NCBI RefSeq assembly: GCF_017432245.1
Contig: NZ_JAFRJO010000015.1
Span: 1-39,064, forward strand
From: Methanobrevibacter sp.
GTDB lineage: Archaea > Methanobacteriota > Methanobacteria > Methanobacteriales > Methanobacteriaceae
Length of the DNA: 39,064 nucleotides
Reading direction: 5' to 3'
Shown: positions 25,302-34,083 of the stretch, one piece after another
How the letters are laid out: every line of letters starts with the position of its first letter
Position numbering within the stretch: position 1 is the stretch's first letter
Position numbers and translations under genes: made by a program
The notes under the pieces: generated by a model
What the model saw: the letters and a program-made list of their open reading frames with translations, nothing else
What the model was told of the DNA's origin: nothing
Databases searched by the model: none

Positions 25302-26060
25302 TTACAATTTTTCAAAGAACTCTGGACTAAAAATGTCCAAATCATAATCTACAAAAACTTCAGACCTTGTGGAAACTGTCTTTTCCTGTTTCTTTGGATT
25401 GAATCCTTCAATTTCCCATGATTTCTTATATACTCCAATTCCCCTTTTCTTCCAGGTTTCCACATCATTAAGGTTTATTCCTCTTTCAAACAGCATGTCA
25501 TGGATTTCATTTGATTTCAATCCTTTTATCTTTTCATTAGCCTCTTCATTATCGTATTCTTTCTTAAGTGCCCAGATGCCATATCCATTGATGCAATTTC
25601 TCCAACATTCATCTTGTCTCCATTTGAAGTAGTCAGATATAGATGCATCATCGATTGGAATGATTCTTGAATCAAATGATATAGGAAATACAATATTCCT
25701 TTCATTATCTGATAGCTTGTCAAGATTGAATTCATTAGAATAATCGTTTAATAAAGAATATGTAAAGGAACTTGAAGCCAGTGAGGCGAATACAGAATTA
25801 ATCTTCTCAACTCTGCCTGAAAATGGAATCTCATCCAAAAGTATGCTGATTTCATCTGAAAATGCATAAATGAATTTAGGTGCAAACTGATTGAATATAT
25901 CGAGGCAAACATTTGTGATTATCTTATAGAAATTCTCATCATATGGCTTTACAAGATCTAATGCTTTTGATAAACTATGAAACTTGCGTCCATCTAAACG
26001 TATGATTATATTTGAGTTCTTTGGAACCTTCATAGTTGAATAAATCTCATAATCTTTCAT
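25302..26060 (-). CDS. thg1: tRNA(His) guanylyltransferase-like protein (Thg1)
   Basis: A 252-residue Thg1 family enzyme, a reverse-direction (3'-5') nucleotide polymerase. It shows IIIRLDGRKFHSLSKAL (first metal Asp), KPYDENFYK, and FIYAFSDEISILLDE (second carboxylate pair). Archaeal members add G(-1) to tRNA-His in a template-dependent way or repair truncated tRNA 5' ends; which one applies is not decided by sequence. AGGTGATTAG precedes the ATG. Its upstream leader is duplicated (see the 47-bp repeat). Confidence 0.93.
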   Translation of the reverse strand: MKDYEIYSTMKVPKNSNIIIRLDGRKFHSLSKALDLVKPYDENFYKIITNVCLDIFNQFAPKFIYAFSDEISILLDEIPFSGRVEKINSVFASLASSSFTYSLLNDYSNEFNLDKLSDNERNIVFPISFDSRIIPIDDASISDYFKWRQDECWRNCINGYGIWALKKEYDNEEANEKIKGLKSNEIHDMLFERGINLNDVETWKKRGIGVYKKSWEIEGFNPKKQEKTVSTRSEVFVDYDLDIFSPEFFEKL

Positions 26061-26063
26061 CTA

Positions 26064-26157
26064 ATCACCTAAATTCTATATAATTTCAATAAATATGATA
26101 AAATTAAATTATCACCTAAATTCTATATAATTTCAATAAATATGATAAAATTAAATC
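26064..26157. repeat. 47-bp tandem duplication covering the thg1 leader
   Basis: 26064-26110 and 26111-26157 match at 46 of 47 bases. Each unit begins with ATCACCT, the complement of the AGGTGAT ribosome binding site, so the site is present twice upstream of thg1. The second unit ends in the stop codon of the aspartate dehydrogenase gene. Confidence 0.92.
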
Positions 26158-26917
26158 ATGTTCCTACAGAGAAACATTCTCCGAAACTTTTCAAGAGTTT
26201 AATAGCTGAAAATGCAGCTAACATGCTTGTTTTTGGGTTTGCAGCAAATGGATAGTTTTCAGAACTTGTCCTGAATTCACCGAAGTCACCTTTCACTACA
26301 ACCTCATGAACATTCCTATCCACTTTTGGATCTACAATTATCTTAACATTAATATCCATATTGCATGCAATGCTTAATGATGCTGCAACATTGATGTTTA
26401 CTGGGAACTTTTCAACTGCTTCTGAAGCTTTTCCTTCAAATAGAACCTCTTCCTCTTCAACTTCCCTTCCTAATGATTTAGGTGCCTTTCTTGTTGTCAA
26501 AGAAGCTTCTGTAATCTTGCCTATGGATGCTGCTTTGATACCATCCAAACCTACAATTGCACCAGAAGGAGCATATACTTTAGCATTATGAGCTTCAGCA
26601 GTTTCTTTAACCTTATTCCTGAATTCATTATCCATCAATGCACCGACACTCATCACCATTAGGTCAATGCCTTTTTCAAGGATATCCAATGCAATGACCT
26701 TTAAAGCAATTGGAGAAGCAGATTCTAAAACTAAATCCACATCATCCAGCATATCCTCTAATCTTAAAACAGCAACACCATTTGCAATCTGTGCAAGATT
26801 TTCCGCTCTTTCTATGTCTGTGTCATAGAAATATTTTATTTGTATTCCACTATCGGATATGAATTCATTCACTATAGTATTGGCTATAGCTCCACATCCT
26901 ACAATACCTACTATCAT
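26156..26917 (-). CDS. nadX: L-aspartate dehydrogenase
   Basis: A 253-residue NAD(P)-dependent aspartate dehydrogenase, which makes iminoaspartate for NAD synthesis by NadA and NadC. The Rossmann motif is [15 protein letters not shown] (residues 2-16). Further family stretches are [57 protein letters not shown] and the C-terminal [20 protein letters not shown]. The length matches the family. It is the first gene of a run with thg1 and the JAMM gene, and GAGGTGA precedes its ATG. Confidence 0.93.
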   Translation of the reverse strand: MIVGIVGCGAIANTIVNEFISDSGIQIKYFYDTDIERAENLAQIANGVAVLRLEDMLDDVDLVLESASPIALKVIALDILEKGIDLMVMSVGALMDNEFRNKVKETAEAHNAKVYAPSGAIVGLDGIKAASIGKITEASLTTRKAPKSLGREVEEEEVLFEGKASEAVEKFPVNINVAASLSIACNMDINVKIIVDPKVDRNVHEVVVKGDFGEFRTSSENYPFAANPKTSMLAAFSAIKLLKSFGECFSVGT

Positions 26918-27303
26918 CAGTTCACCTCAATAATGAAAAATTGAAAAATTTATGAAAGTATAATGTTAAAATAAATTTCCCTTAATTAAATTTTCTTTAA
27001 TTAATTTTTCCTTAATTATAATTATTTTTTATTAAATAAAAAACTATCTTATTGAATATAGTTAAGTGGTTGAATTTTGATTTCAAATAAAAATTAGAAA
27101 AATGTAAACCATTTATTATAAATTGTTAATAACATTGATAATAACAAGAAAAATGATGAAATTTGCTTCATGAAAAAAATTGAAAAAAAGAGAAAATAAA
27201 TTAAATATGTTAATTAATCTGAAACTACATTTAGAAAAAATAGGCTAATAATCAAAGGATATGGTAAAAATCTCAAAGATTAATAACATATTTAGTTAAA
27301 GAA
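26918..27303. other. 386-bp AT-rich gap
   Basis: Contains the aspartate dehydrogenase leader (ribosome binding site GAGGTGA next to 26917) and otherwise only A/T-rich DNA. A repeated CTTTAATTAA / CCTTAATTAA word occurs at 26980-27016. No gene or clear hairpin was seen. Confidence 0.45.
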
Positions 27304-27714
27304 CTATTGTACTTTTGGTATAGGAGCTTCTACAGGAGCTTCTGCCGGAGCAGCTCTAACAGGCTCAGGTCTTGGGCGAATAGACATTTCTTCTCCAGCT
27401 ACTGGAGGTTTTGGTCTTTTTAAGTCTTGAGGATCAATTAACATAATGTCGCCAATAGCAGTTACTCTGTCAAACTCAATGTTAAGTAAGCCTTCTTGGA
27501 AGGTTCTGCCCACTTCTTCTTCCGGAACAAACTGGAATCCTCTTTTAAAGATGTCTCCGAATCCTGCAGTTTTTCTTTCAGGTTCTAAAGCTTTTACTTG
27601 AAGTCTAGAGATAGTTCCGTACCTGATATTTAAAACTACGTCGTGTACTTGACCTACATACTGTCCTGCTAATGTATATATATCCAAATCATAAAGAGTT
27701 GAAACTTCTACCAT
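27304..27714 (-). CDS. PRC-barrel domain protein
   Basis: A 136-residue protein. About residues 1-90 are a PRC-barrel (LYDLDIYTLAGQYVGQVHDV with VLNIRYGTISRLQVKALEPE and VTAIGDIMLID), a small beta fold seen in RNA-processing and photosynthetic proteins. The C-terminal tail is rich in Pro and Ala (RPKPPVAGEE, AAPAEAPVEAPIPKVQ) and probably disordered. The start at 27714 is chosen because GGTGA precedes it by five bases; an earlier ATG (27726) overlaps that site. The archaeal role is not established. Confidence 0.85.
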   Translation of the reverse strand: MVEVSTLYDLDIYTLAGQYVGQVHDVVLNIRYGTISRLQVKALEPERKTAGFGDIFKRGFQFVPEEEVGRTFQEGLLNIEFDRVTAIGDIMLIDPQDLKRPKPPVAGEEMSIRPRPEPVRAAPAEAPVEAPIPKVQ

Positions 27715-28297
27715 TTTTTTCACCATTATAACTCAATAAATCAAATAAAAATGTTTGTTGACAATGCACTTAAAACATTGCAAAATCCTTTAATTTTTAA
27801 AAATTTTAGCCTATGAATAATGAATAAATGATTAAAGATATGAATTTTTTAATTTTGAATTTTATTAATAAATTCATATGAAATTTAACAATTAAACATC
27901 AAATAAGCCTATTATATAATATATGTCTATTTGCTTATATAAATACTTTATGTTTTTTAAGTCAAAATTAACTATTAAAATTTAAAAAAATTGCTAAAAT
28001 TGAAATAAAAATTAAAAATAATAATAAAAATTATCTAAAAATTAAAAAATAGAAAAATTTCAATATTAAACCGAAAAAATAAGTAAAATTTTAGAGAAAA
28101 AATTCAAAAATTTCCAAAAAATGATAATATCATGATAATATCATTGAAAATTTCATGAAATCTGAAAAAAATGTTAATATCATGTTAATGACATTAAGGA
28201 ATTTTCTTAGGGTAATACTAAAATTTTAGAAAATATTAATGAAAAATAAGTGAAAAAATATTAAAAAAAGTAAAAAATTAAAAAATAGAAAAAAAGT

Positions 28298-28322
28298 GAA
28301 AAAGTTTTGATCAAACTTTTTC
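28298..28322 (-). terminator. Terminator-like hairpin after the tRNA-binding protein gene
   Basis: GAAAAAGTTT-TGATC-AAACTTTTTC is a perfect 10-bp stem with a five-base loop, 35 bp after the stop codon of the minus-strand gene ending at 28358. Downstream on that strand the sequence is T-rich. Confidence 0.65.
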
Positions 28323-28356
28323 TAAAAGTTTGTCTAAAAGTTTGTCTAAAAGTTTG
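28321..28356. repeat. Three tandem copies of TCTAAAAGTTTG
   Basis: Exact 12-bp units at 28321, 28333 and 28345 fill the space between the hairpin and the stop codon at 28358. Each unit repeats part of the hairpin arm (AAAAGTTT), so the array may have grown by slippage from the terminator stem. Confidence 0.85.
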
Positions 28357-28357
28357 G

Positions 28358-29083
28358 TTAATTGTCCAGGAAGTTTGTAATCATGTTTTTAGTTTCATTC
28401 AATGATTCCATAGGTATTCCATTAGGCATTTGGCCCAATTCACCTTGAACTTCCTTTAAAATGCTACCATTCATTCCTAAAAACATTCCTTCAGAAACAA
28501 TTTCCATAAAAGTAGCAGGAGGAAGCAATGAAACCCCTACTCTATTTCCTTCCTTAACGGTCAAGTCATTGGTAACAACTTTCAATGCTCTTTTTCCAAG
28601 ATTTACGTTACAGATCATTAGGGAATCAGCATTAGGATGTTTGCTGACACTCATGATTTCACCGACCTTCACATCAATCCCAATGATTGGATCATCGATT
28701 GGTCCGAATTTGAATCTGTTTCTAAGGCCTAAAATAGTGTCAAGGAAGAATCTGACCTTAGCGATGTTTTCTTCAGTCTTTTCCCTTTCATCCTTTGGAG
28801 CTCCATTCATGAACTTATGAGCCCAATCATCACCGCCAAGGAAATCGATTATTCTATGAGCCTTTTCCTCAAGCTTGTCAACATCTTCACAATTAGCCAG
28901 AGCATCCCCTTCAAGATAGCAGTAAAGCAAAGACTTTAAGTCTGGCTCCATCCTTTTGGTTTCTTCAATAGCTCCTTTCTTATTCCAATTTCCTCTAAAA
29001 CTTCCTGTTTGGACTGTTCTTAGGAATAATTCACGAGCATGCATAGCTATTAAAATTCTATAATCTTTAGCAGTATCCCACAT
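28358..29083 (-). CDS. tRNA-binding (EMAP/CsaA-like) domain protein
   Basis: A 241-residue protein. About residues 1-125 are helical with no family I can name. About residues 130-215 form an OB-fold tRNA-binding domain: IGIDVKVGEIMSVSKHPNAD, SLMICNVNLGKRALKVVTND and VSLLPPATFMEIVSEGMFLG. The same domain is fused to methionyl- and phenylalanyl-tRNA synthetases and is found in CsaA. Here it is a free-standing protein. It may assist tRNA handling, but its role is unknown. It is in the same direction as the CofA-like gene 143 bp upstream. Confidence 0.85.
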   Translation of the reverse strand: MWDTAKDYRILIAMHARELFLRTVQTGSFRGNWNKKGAIEETKRMEPDLKSLLYCYLEGDALANCEDVDKLEEKAHRIIDFLGGDDWAHKFMNGAPKDEREKTEENIAKVRFFLDTILGLRNRFKFGPIDDPIIGIDVKVGEIMSVSKHPNADSLMICNVNLGKRALKVVTNDLTVKEGNRVGVSLLPPATFMEIVSEGMFLGMNGSILKEVQGELGQMPNGIPMESLNETKNMITNFLDN

Positions 29084-29226
29084 AATATCACTTGATAATC
29101 ATAAAAATTCTTCAAATTAAATAAATTTTTAATTAGTTTAGTTTTCAATTAAATACTAATTTATTTTTCTTTAAATTAATACTTTTTTAAAAAATTAATG
29201 GATTAGATAAAAAAATATTTTTTAAA

Positions 29227-30642
29227 TTATCTGCAATTGAATGCAATCAATTTGGTCTTGCACATATCCTCAACTGCATACTTGATTCCTTCCTTGCCCA
29301 TGCCGCTTGACTTGAATCCTCCAAATGGCATTGCATCTGTTCTGAATGTGGATTCCTTATTGATTAAGACTGAACCTGCCTCAATCTCATTTGCACATCT
29401 TAATGCATTATGGATGCTTTCTGTAAAGACTCCTGCCTGAAGGCCATATTGAGTGTTGTTTGCCTCTTTTATGGCTTCATCAAGTCCATCCACTCTGATT
29501 ATAGGTGCAATTGGACCGAAGGTTTCACTTGCTACAATATCCATATCCATAGTCACATTGTCTAAAATGGTCGGTTCAAAGAAGCAGTCCTTTCTGTTTC
29601 CTCCAAGCAAGAGTTCTGCTCCATCTTCAATTGCACGGTTTACAGAAGTTTCAATATTAAGGGCAGAGCTCTCATTGATTACAGGCCCGATATCAGTTGA
29701 TTCATCCATTGGATTTCCCATCCTTAGCTTGCTTACCTCTTTTACAAACAAATCTATGAATTCCTCTGCAATCTTATTGTCAAGAATCAATCTTTTTACA
29801 CCAATGCAGACTTGACCTGAAAATAGGAATGCGCCTGATACTGCTGCATTTACAGCTTTTTCAATGTCTGCATCCTCAAGTATGACCAACGGATCGTTTC
29901 CACCAAGTTCCATTGTCAATTTCTTCATTCCTGCTCTTGATGAAATGAATAATCCAGTAGCAACACTTCCTGTAAATGATATCTTGTCTATGCCAGTTGA
30001 CACAACCATTGCATCTCCAACTTCACTACCATAACCAGTAACAGAATTAATCACACCATTTGGAAAATGATTATTGATTATTTCAGCCAATCTTAAAGCG
30101 GAAAGCGGAGCTTCCATAGATGGTTTCATCACAACAGTGTTTTTAGCTGCAATAGCTGGAGCAATCTTGTGAAGGGCCAAATTCACAGGATAATTGAATG
30201 GAGTAATCGCTCCAACAACACCAAGTGGAACCTTCTTTGTAAATGCCAGGAATCTTGCTTCAGTTGGTCCTGTTGCATCAATAGGCACAGATTCCCCATA
30301 GATTCTTTTGGCTTCTTCAGCTGCAAATTGAAGTGTTTCAACAGATCTTTGAAGTTCACCAATAGCTTGCTTATATGGCTTTCCAGCTTCTGCAACAATC
30401 AGCTTTGCTATGTTCTTACTTTCCTTTTCAAGCTCTTCACATGCATTGTATAAGTTTATTGACACTTCCTTTGCAGATAAGTCATTCAATGCTTTCTTTG
30501 CATTGTTTGCAGCTTCAACAGCATTATCCACATCACTTCTATATGCTATTGGAACTGTATCTACAATTTCTCCATTGTATGGATTTATTACATCATAATG
30601 GTCTGATTTGTCTATGAATTCACCATTAATTAAGAATTTCAT
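29227..30642 (-). CDS. cofA: Aldehyde dehydrogenase, lactaldehyde dehydrogenase CofA-like
   Basis: A 471-residue NAD(P)-dependent aldehyde dehydrogenase. It shows FTKKVPLGVVGAITPFNYPV, KISFTGSVATG (nucleotide-binding loop), the general-base Glu in KLTMELGGNDPL, the catalytic Cys in FLFSGQVCIGVKR and MPFGGFKSSGMGKEG. In methanogens close relatives (MJ1411 type) oxidise lactaldehyde to lactate for coenzyme F420. The CofA assignment rests on length and the N-terminal pattern and could instead be another aldehyde dehydrogenase of the same clade. It stands alone between the pilin pair and the tRNA-binding protein. Confidence 0.85.
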   Translation of the reverse strand: MKFLINGEFIDKSDHYDVINPYNGEIVDTVPIAYRSDVDNAVEAANNAKKALNDLSAKEVSINLYNACEELEKESKNIAKLIVAEAGKPYKQAIGELQRSVETLQFAAEEAKRIYGESVPIDATGPTEARFLAFTKKVPLGVVGAITPFNYPVNLALHKIAPAIAAKNTVVMKPSMEAPLSALRLAEIINNHFPNGVINSVTGYGSEVGDAMVVSTGIDKISFTGSVATGLFISSRAGMKKLTMELGGNDPLVILEDADIEKAVNAAVSGAFLFSGQVCIGVKRLILDNKIAEEFIDLFVKEVSKLRMGNPMDESTDIGPVINESSALNIETSVNRAIEDGAELLLGGNRKDCFFEPTILDNVTMDMDIVASETFGPIAPIIRVDGLDEAIKEANNTQYGLQAGVFTESIHNALRCANEIEAGSVLINKESTFRTDAMPFGGFKSSGMGKEGIKYAVEDMCKTKLIAFNCR

Positions 30643-30755
30643 AATCTTGACTCCTAAATTTTTTTAATTTTATTATTTCTTTAAACTTTGAATTTTTAAA
30701 ACAATTAATAAACTATTTGTTTTATTCAATAATAAGTTTTGGTAAAATATTTAAA

Positions 30756-30977
30756 CTATTCAAATTTAGAAGCAATATCGCCAAAGGAACTGTTTAAGGT
30801 GTTTATTTCATTTGAATCAATTTCATTTCCCAAATCAACCAAATATGACTTATACATTGAAACAACAAGAAGAATGATTACAATGATTCCCCCAATAATC
30901 AATATCAATTCAACAGCTCCTTGACCTTTATTGTCTTTAATGAAACTGTTTGGGAATTTTAAATCTATATTTTTCAT
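30756..30977 (-). CDS. Class III signal peptide pilin-like protein
   Basis: A 73-residue archaeal type IV pilin-like protein. DNKGQGAVELILIIGGIIVI (about residues 15-34) is a class III signal peptide: a charged N-terminus, then the (K)GQxxxE motif cleaved by an EppA-type peptidase before Q, leaving the hydrophobic stretch as the assembly helix. The mature part is very short and ends in NTLNSSFGDIASKFE. The gene starts 13 bp after the TadC-like gene, so the two form an operon. Confidence 0.85.
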   Translation of the reverse strand: MKNIDLKFPNSFIKDNKGQGAVELILIIGGIIVIILLVVSMYKSYLVDLGNEIDSNEINTLNSSFGDIASKFE

Positions 30978-30990
30978 AATATCACACCAA

Positions 30991-31923
30991 TTACACTAAT
31001 CCAAAGAATCCTGCTCCAAAGTTGTTGATTAAATAGAATACTGCAAATGCAGAGCATGTTATCGGAATGGAATACCTAAGTCCCTTCTTCAAGTCTCCAT
31101 ACATTATCAAAGCAATTAGAAAACCTGCTAAAATTGAATGAATAATTAGATAAATCTCTGCAGCAAGGGGTGCAACTTCACAGATTGCCCCTCCTTTTCC
31201 AAGTTCAATCATGAAGGAGGAATAGACTCCAACCATTCCAAGTGCAAAGGGAGCCGCTATTGTTGAAGCAATGATTAGAAACATTATTGACATCATAACA
31301 CTTGCCTTACGCTCCCTTTTTAATACCAGCATAGCCCTTAAGTCATCACTTACATCAAGAATGATATCAGACAATGATCCTCCACTTTTATGGGCATTGA
31401 GTATTATCTTAAAGCTTCTCTCAAGATCCTTTGAGTTGAGTCTAATTGCCATGCTGTTAAAGGATTCATCAAGTGATTTCCCCATTCTTATCTCTACTAC
31501 AACCCTCCTTAATTCATCATACAAAGGCCCTTTTCCATGCTCAGACATGTCAACCAAGGCATTTTCCAAGCTTAATCCAACCTTTAGCATAGATGACAAT
31601 TGTCTTAGGAAGTCTGGAATTGAGTTTTCTATTTCACTTGCCCTTTTTTCTATTTTCAAAAATAGGATTAGAATGAATGAAATTGTTGGAATGAAAATAG
31701 CTAAAATTAAAGCAATTGATAGATTAACTGATAAGGCTATTGAAACTATTGAAAATAGAATTATGAATGCAATATAAGCCATTAGAATAATTGCTAAAAT
31801 CTGGGATGCAAGCGTAAATATTCCTGCCTTAAGCAAGTACTCTTGAAAGGCAATTAAAATAGATTGATGAACTTTATTTTCTATTATATTCGATAATTTG
31901 ATTATTAAATCTTCAATAAACAT
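30991..31923 (-). CDS. Type II/IV secretion (TadC/FlaJ-like) membrane protein
   Basis: A 310-residue integral membrane platform protein with a T2SF domain at about residues 110-240: SIPDFLRQLSSMLKVGLSLE, RVVVEIRMGKSLDESFNSMA and ILNAHKSGGSLSDIILDVSD. Helices flank it on both sides (about 45-90, 205-235 and 250-305). Such proteins anchor the assembly ATPase that builds type IV pili. No ATPase is encoded in the window. No clear ribosome binding site precedes the ATG at 31923. Confidence 0.88.
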   Translation of the reverse strand: MFIEDLIIKLSNIIENKVHQSILIAFQEYLLKAGIFTLASQILAIILMAYIAFIILFSIVSIALSVNLSIALILAIFIPTISFILILFLKIEKRASEIENSIPDFLRQLSSMLKVGLSLENALVDMSEHGKGPLYDELRRVVVEIRMGKSLDESFNSMAIRLNSKDLERSFKIILNAHKSGGSLSDIILDVSDDLRAMLVLKRERKASVMMSIMFLIIASTIAAPFALGMVGVYSSFMIELGKGGAICEVAPLAAEIYLIIHSILAGFLIALIMYGDLKKGLRYSIPITCSAFAVFYLINNFGAGFFGLV

Positions 31924-32073
31924 TGATAATAGATTTGTATAAGTTACTAATAAATTTAACTTATTTATTGACTTAAGAAAACAATTTAATGAGAATATTA
32001 TAAAAAATAAGTAAAATTACAATGATATTGTAAAATTAAAGTGATTTAATAAAATTAAAATTAGACTAAAAAA

Positions 32074-32472
32074 TTAAAAAATTAAGTTTATCCCTTCAGC
32101 TTTTTTAAATTCCTTGTCAAAGCTTAAAAGATTTTCAATTTTGTGATAATGCATATCCACAATTATGCTGCAATCAGTGAAACTCAATTTAGTGCCATGC
32201 TTTTCATATATCAACATGGTAGTTGAATTGAAATCCTTGATTTCATACTCATTTATTATATGGAAAATGTCATTAATGAGATCAAATGCAGAAATGGCAG
32301 TTTCCAAATCTATCTTATTTCCAATTACAGTTATGACTTCATTAATGACTAGATTGCTGATATAGCAGTCATTTTTCTCAATCAAGTCAATATATTCCAG
32401 CGATTTCTCATGCAATGAGTCATTTTCATTCACTAAAGCAATTAAAAAAGAGGAATCAACGAAAATCTTCAT
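32074..32472 (-). CDS. PIN-domain toxin (VapC-like)
   Basis: A 132-residue PIN-domain ribonuclease. The acidic set is visible: D6 in FVDSSFLIAL, E in SNLVINEVITVI, D in LSFTDCSIIVDM and a further D in LLSFDKEFKK. The family cleaves RNA, often tRNA. Its ATG overlaps the stop of the antitoxin gene as ATGA, the usual arrangement with the antitoxin first. Confidence 0.9.
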   Translation of the reverse strand: MKIFVDSSFLIALVNENDSLHEKSLEYIDLIEKNDCYISNLVINEVITVIGNKIDLETAISAFDLINDIFHIINEYEIKDFNSTTMLIYEKHGTKLSFTDCSIIVDMHYHKIENLLSFDKEFKKAEGINLIF

Positions 32473-32708
32473 TTATATAATCCCCTCTTTAATTCCACTG
32501 CATTTGTAGTCTCTTTGCTTTTGCCTAATCCTGCCAAATCATGAATTGAAGACTTTTTGCTTTTAAAAGTTATAGTGATTACATTATCTGAATTCAAATC
32601 CCAATCCATCACTGTATCTTCAGAAACATCAAATAGCTTTCTGATTTTAGATGGAATGGTAGTTTGATTGTTTTTATAAATCCTAGTGGTACCCACATTC
32701 ACCATCAT
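32469..32708 (-). CDS. AbrB/MazE-type antitoxin
   Basis: A 79-residue SpoVT-AbrB-type DNA-binding antitoxin. The swapped-hairpin domain is recognisable in TTRIYKNNQTTIPSKIRKLF with DVSEDTVMDWDLNSDNVITI. The C-terminal tail (SSIHDLAGLGKSKETTNAVE) probably binds and inhibits the PIN toxin. The pair is likely self-repressed through the inverted repeat upstream. Confidence 0.9.
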   Translation of the reverse strand: MMVNVGTTRIYKNNQTTIPSKIRKLFDVSEDTVMDWDLNSDNVITITFKSKKSSIHDLAGLGKSKETTNAVELKRGLYK

Positions 32709-32729
32709 ATCACCTATTAAAATATTATG

Positions 32730-32778
32730 TTAAAAGGTATATATATTTTTTACCTCTTAAATAAAAAATTAAAAGGTA
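32730..32778 (-). promoter_or_regulatory. Antitoxin operator/promoter with three half-sites
   Basis: TTAAAAGGTA (32730-32739), the inverted near-copy TACCTCTTAA (32751-32760, 9 of 10) and a third direct copy TTAAAAGGTA (32769-32778). The TATA-like run between the first two (ATATATA) is upstream of the antitoxin gene on the minus strand, so bound antitoxin would cover the promoter. Confidence 0.65.
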
Positions 32779-32865
32779 TGGTGAAAAAATAAGAAATATC
32801 TTGAAAAAGTAGTGTGTAAATAAAAAATGAAAATAAAAAACGAAGATGGAAATAAAAAAGAAAAA

Positions 32866-33909
32866 TTATAATATTTGAGGTAAATTTCCAATCAATTTAC
32901 CCTTTTTATCAACTAAAACCATATCCTCTATCCTTATTCCAAACTCTCCTTCAAGATAGATTCCGGGCTCAATTGTTATGACCATATTGTTCTCCAAAAC
33001 AGTTTGATCCTTTATGGAAACTGATGGGTTTTCATGAATATCCAAGCCTAAGCTATGGCCAGTGCTATGAATGTAATTATCTCCATAGCCATAATCAGTT
33101 ATGATGTCTCTTGCCACCTTATCCACTTCACAGGCTTTTACACCTGCCTTAACAGCTTCAATTGCCTTGTCATGAGCTTCAAGCACGATATCAGATATTT
33201 CCTCCTGCCTTTCAGTGTAGATGAAAGTTCTTGTTGTATCAGAGCAGTATCCTTCAAACTTGCAGCCGTAATCCACTAGAACAGGTGTCTCAAGGACATG
33301 TTGCCTTGGAGTTGAATGGGGAAGTGAGGATACAGGGCCTGATGCAAATATTGTGTCAAATGATTCTGCACTTGCTCCATTTTTTCTCATCAAATAGCCT
33401 AATTCATAAGCGCATTCCCACTCCTGCGCTCCCTTTTCCTGCTTGGATCTTACATCCAATTCAATGAGAGACTTATGTGCAATATCAGTTGCCTTAATCA
33501 TCTTTTCAATTTCATCATGTGACTTTATCATCCTTTCAGTTGAAATGGCATTTGATATTGTAAGATTGAAGTCCTTGAACTTTTCATATACATTTGCAGT
33601 CAAGTCTGATTCAATAGCTAAACTCTTGATATTCTCTTCCTTCAAGTATTCAATCATCTTGTCAAAGGATTCATACTTCACAATATCAATGGAAGAAGTG
33701 TTTCCTGCATTTTCCATATCCATTCCAGAAACAAATATGATTGGATTTTCCTTGATTATCATGAATGCAAAGCTTGTTGACAAGTATCCAGACAAGTAGT
33801 AGATATTATTGAAATTAGCCACAAGCATGGCATCCAAGTCCTTCTCTTCCAATTTTTTCAAGATATTCTTGATGTGAAAATTATGAATCTCATTATCTTT
33901 AATTTGCAT
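32866..33909 (-). CDS. M24 family metallopeptidase (Xaa-Pro dipeptidase-like)
   Basis: A 347-residue cytoplasmic aminopeptidase P/prolidase-like enzyme. The N-terminal creatinase-like domain covers about 1-125 and the pita-bread catalytic domain about 135-345. The five metal ligands are all visible: D in VLVDYGCKFEG, D in GYCSDTTRTF, H in YIHSTGHSLGLDIHE, E in VITIEPGIYLEG and E in FGIRIEDMVLVD. It probably cleaves X-Pro peptide bonds. It is divergent from ycaO and follows no operon partner. Confidence 0.93.
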   Translation of the reverse strand: MQIKDNEIHNFHIKNILKKLEEKDLDAMLVANFNNIYYLSGYLSTSFAFMIIKENPIIFVSGMDMENAGNTSSIDIVKYESFDKMIEYLKEENIKSLAIESDLTANVYEKFKDFNLTISNAISTERMIKSHDEIEKMIKATDIAHKSLIELDVRSKQEKGAQEWECAYELGYLMRKNGASAESFDTIFASGPVSSLPHSTPRQHVLETPVLVDYGCKFEGYCSDTTRTFIYTERQEEISDIVLEAHDKAIEAVKAGVKACEVDKVARDIITDYGYGDNYIHSTGHSLGLDIHENPSVSIKDQTVLENNMVITIEPGIYLEGEFGIRIEDMVLVDKKGKLIGNLPQIL

Positions 33910-34083
33910 TTGAAAGCCTCAATTGAATTATTAATTTTCTCCTATATTTTCTTATATCACTTATTATTTAAAAATTAAACGAATGATTGAAATTATCCTA
34001 TAACAATTATTATAAATAATCAATTACATAATATAAATATTACAAATATAAAAAGATTTTAAAAATAGCTAAGGATAAAAAAC

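Larger units (their letters stand above)
27715..28357. other. 643-bp AT-rich gap with short direct and inverted repeats
   Basis: This is the longest gene-free stretch here. ATGATAATATC occurs twice in tandem (28121-28131, 28132-28142) and forms a dyad with itself (GATAATATCATGATAATATC). Related ATGTTAATATC and ATGTTAATGAC words follow at 28171-28192. The PRC-barrel leader lies at one end and the terminator of the tRNA-binding protein gene at the other. No gene with a ribosome binding site was seen. Confidence 0.5.

Noticed and set aside
28321-28356. Possible CRISPR array
   Set aside because: The 12-bp units are directly adjacent with no spacers. No other region has regularly spaced repeats of CRISPR length.
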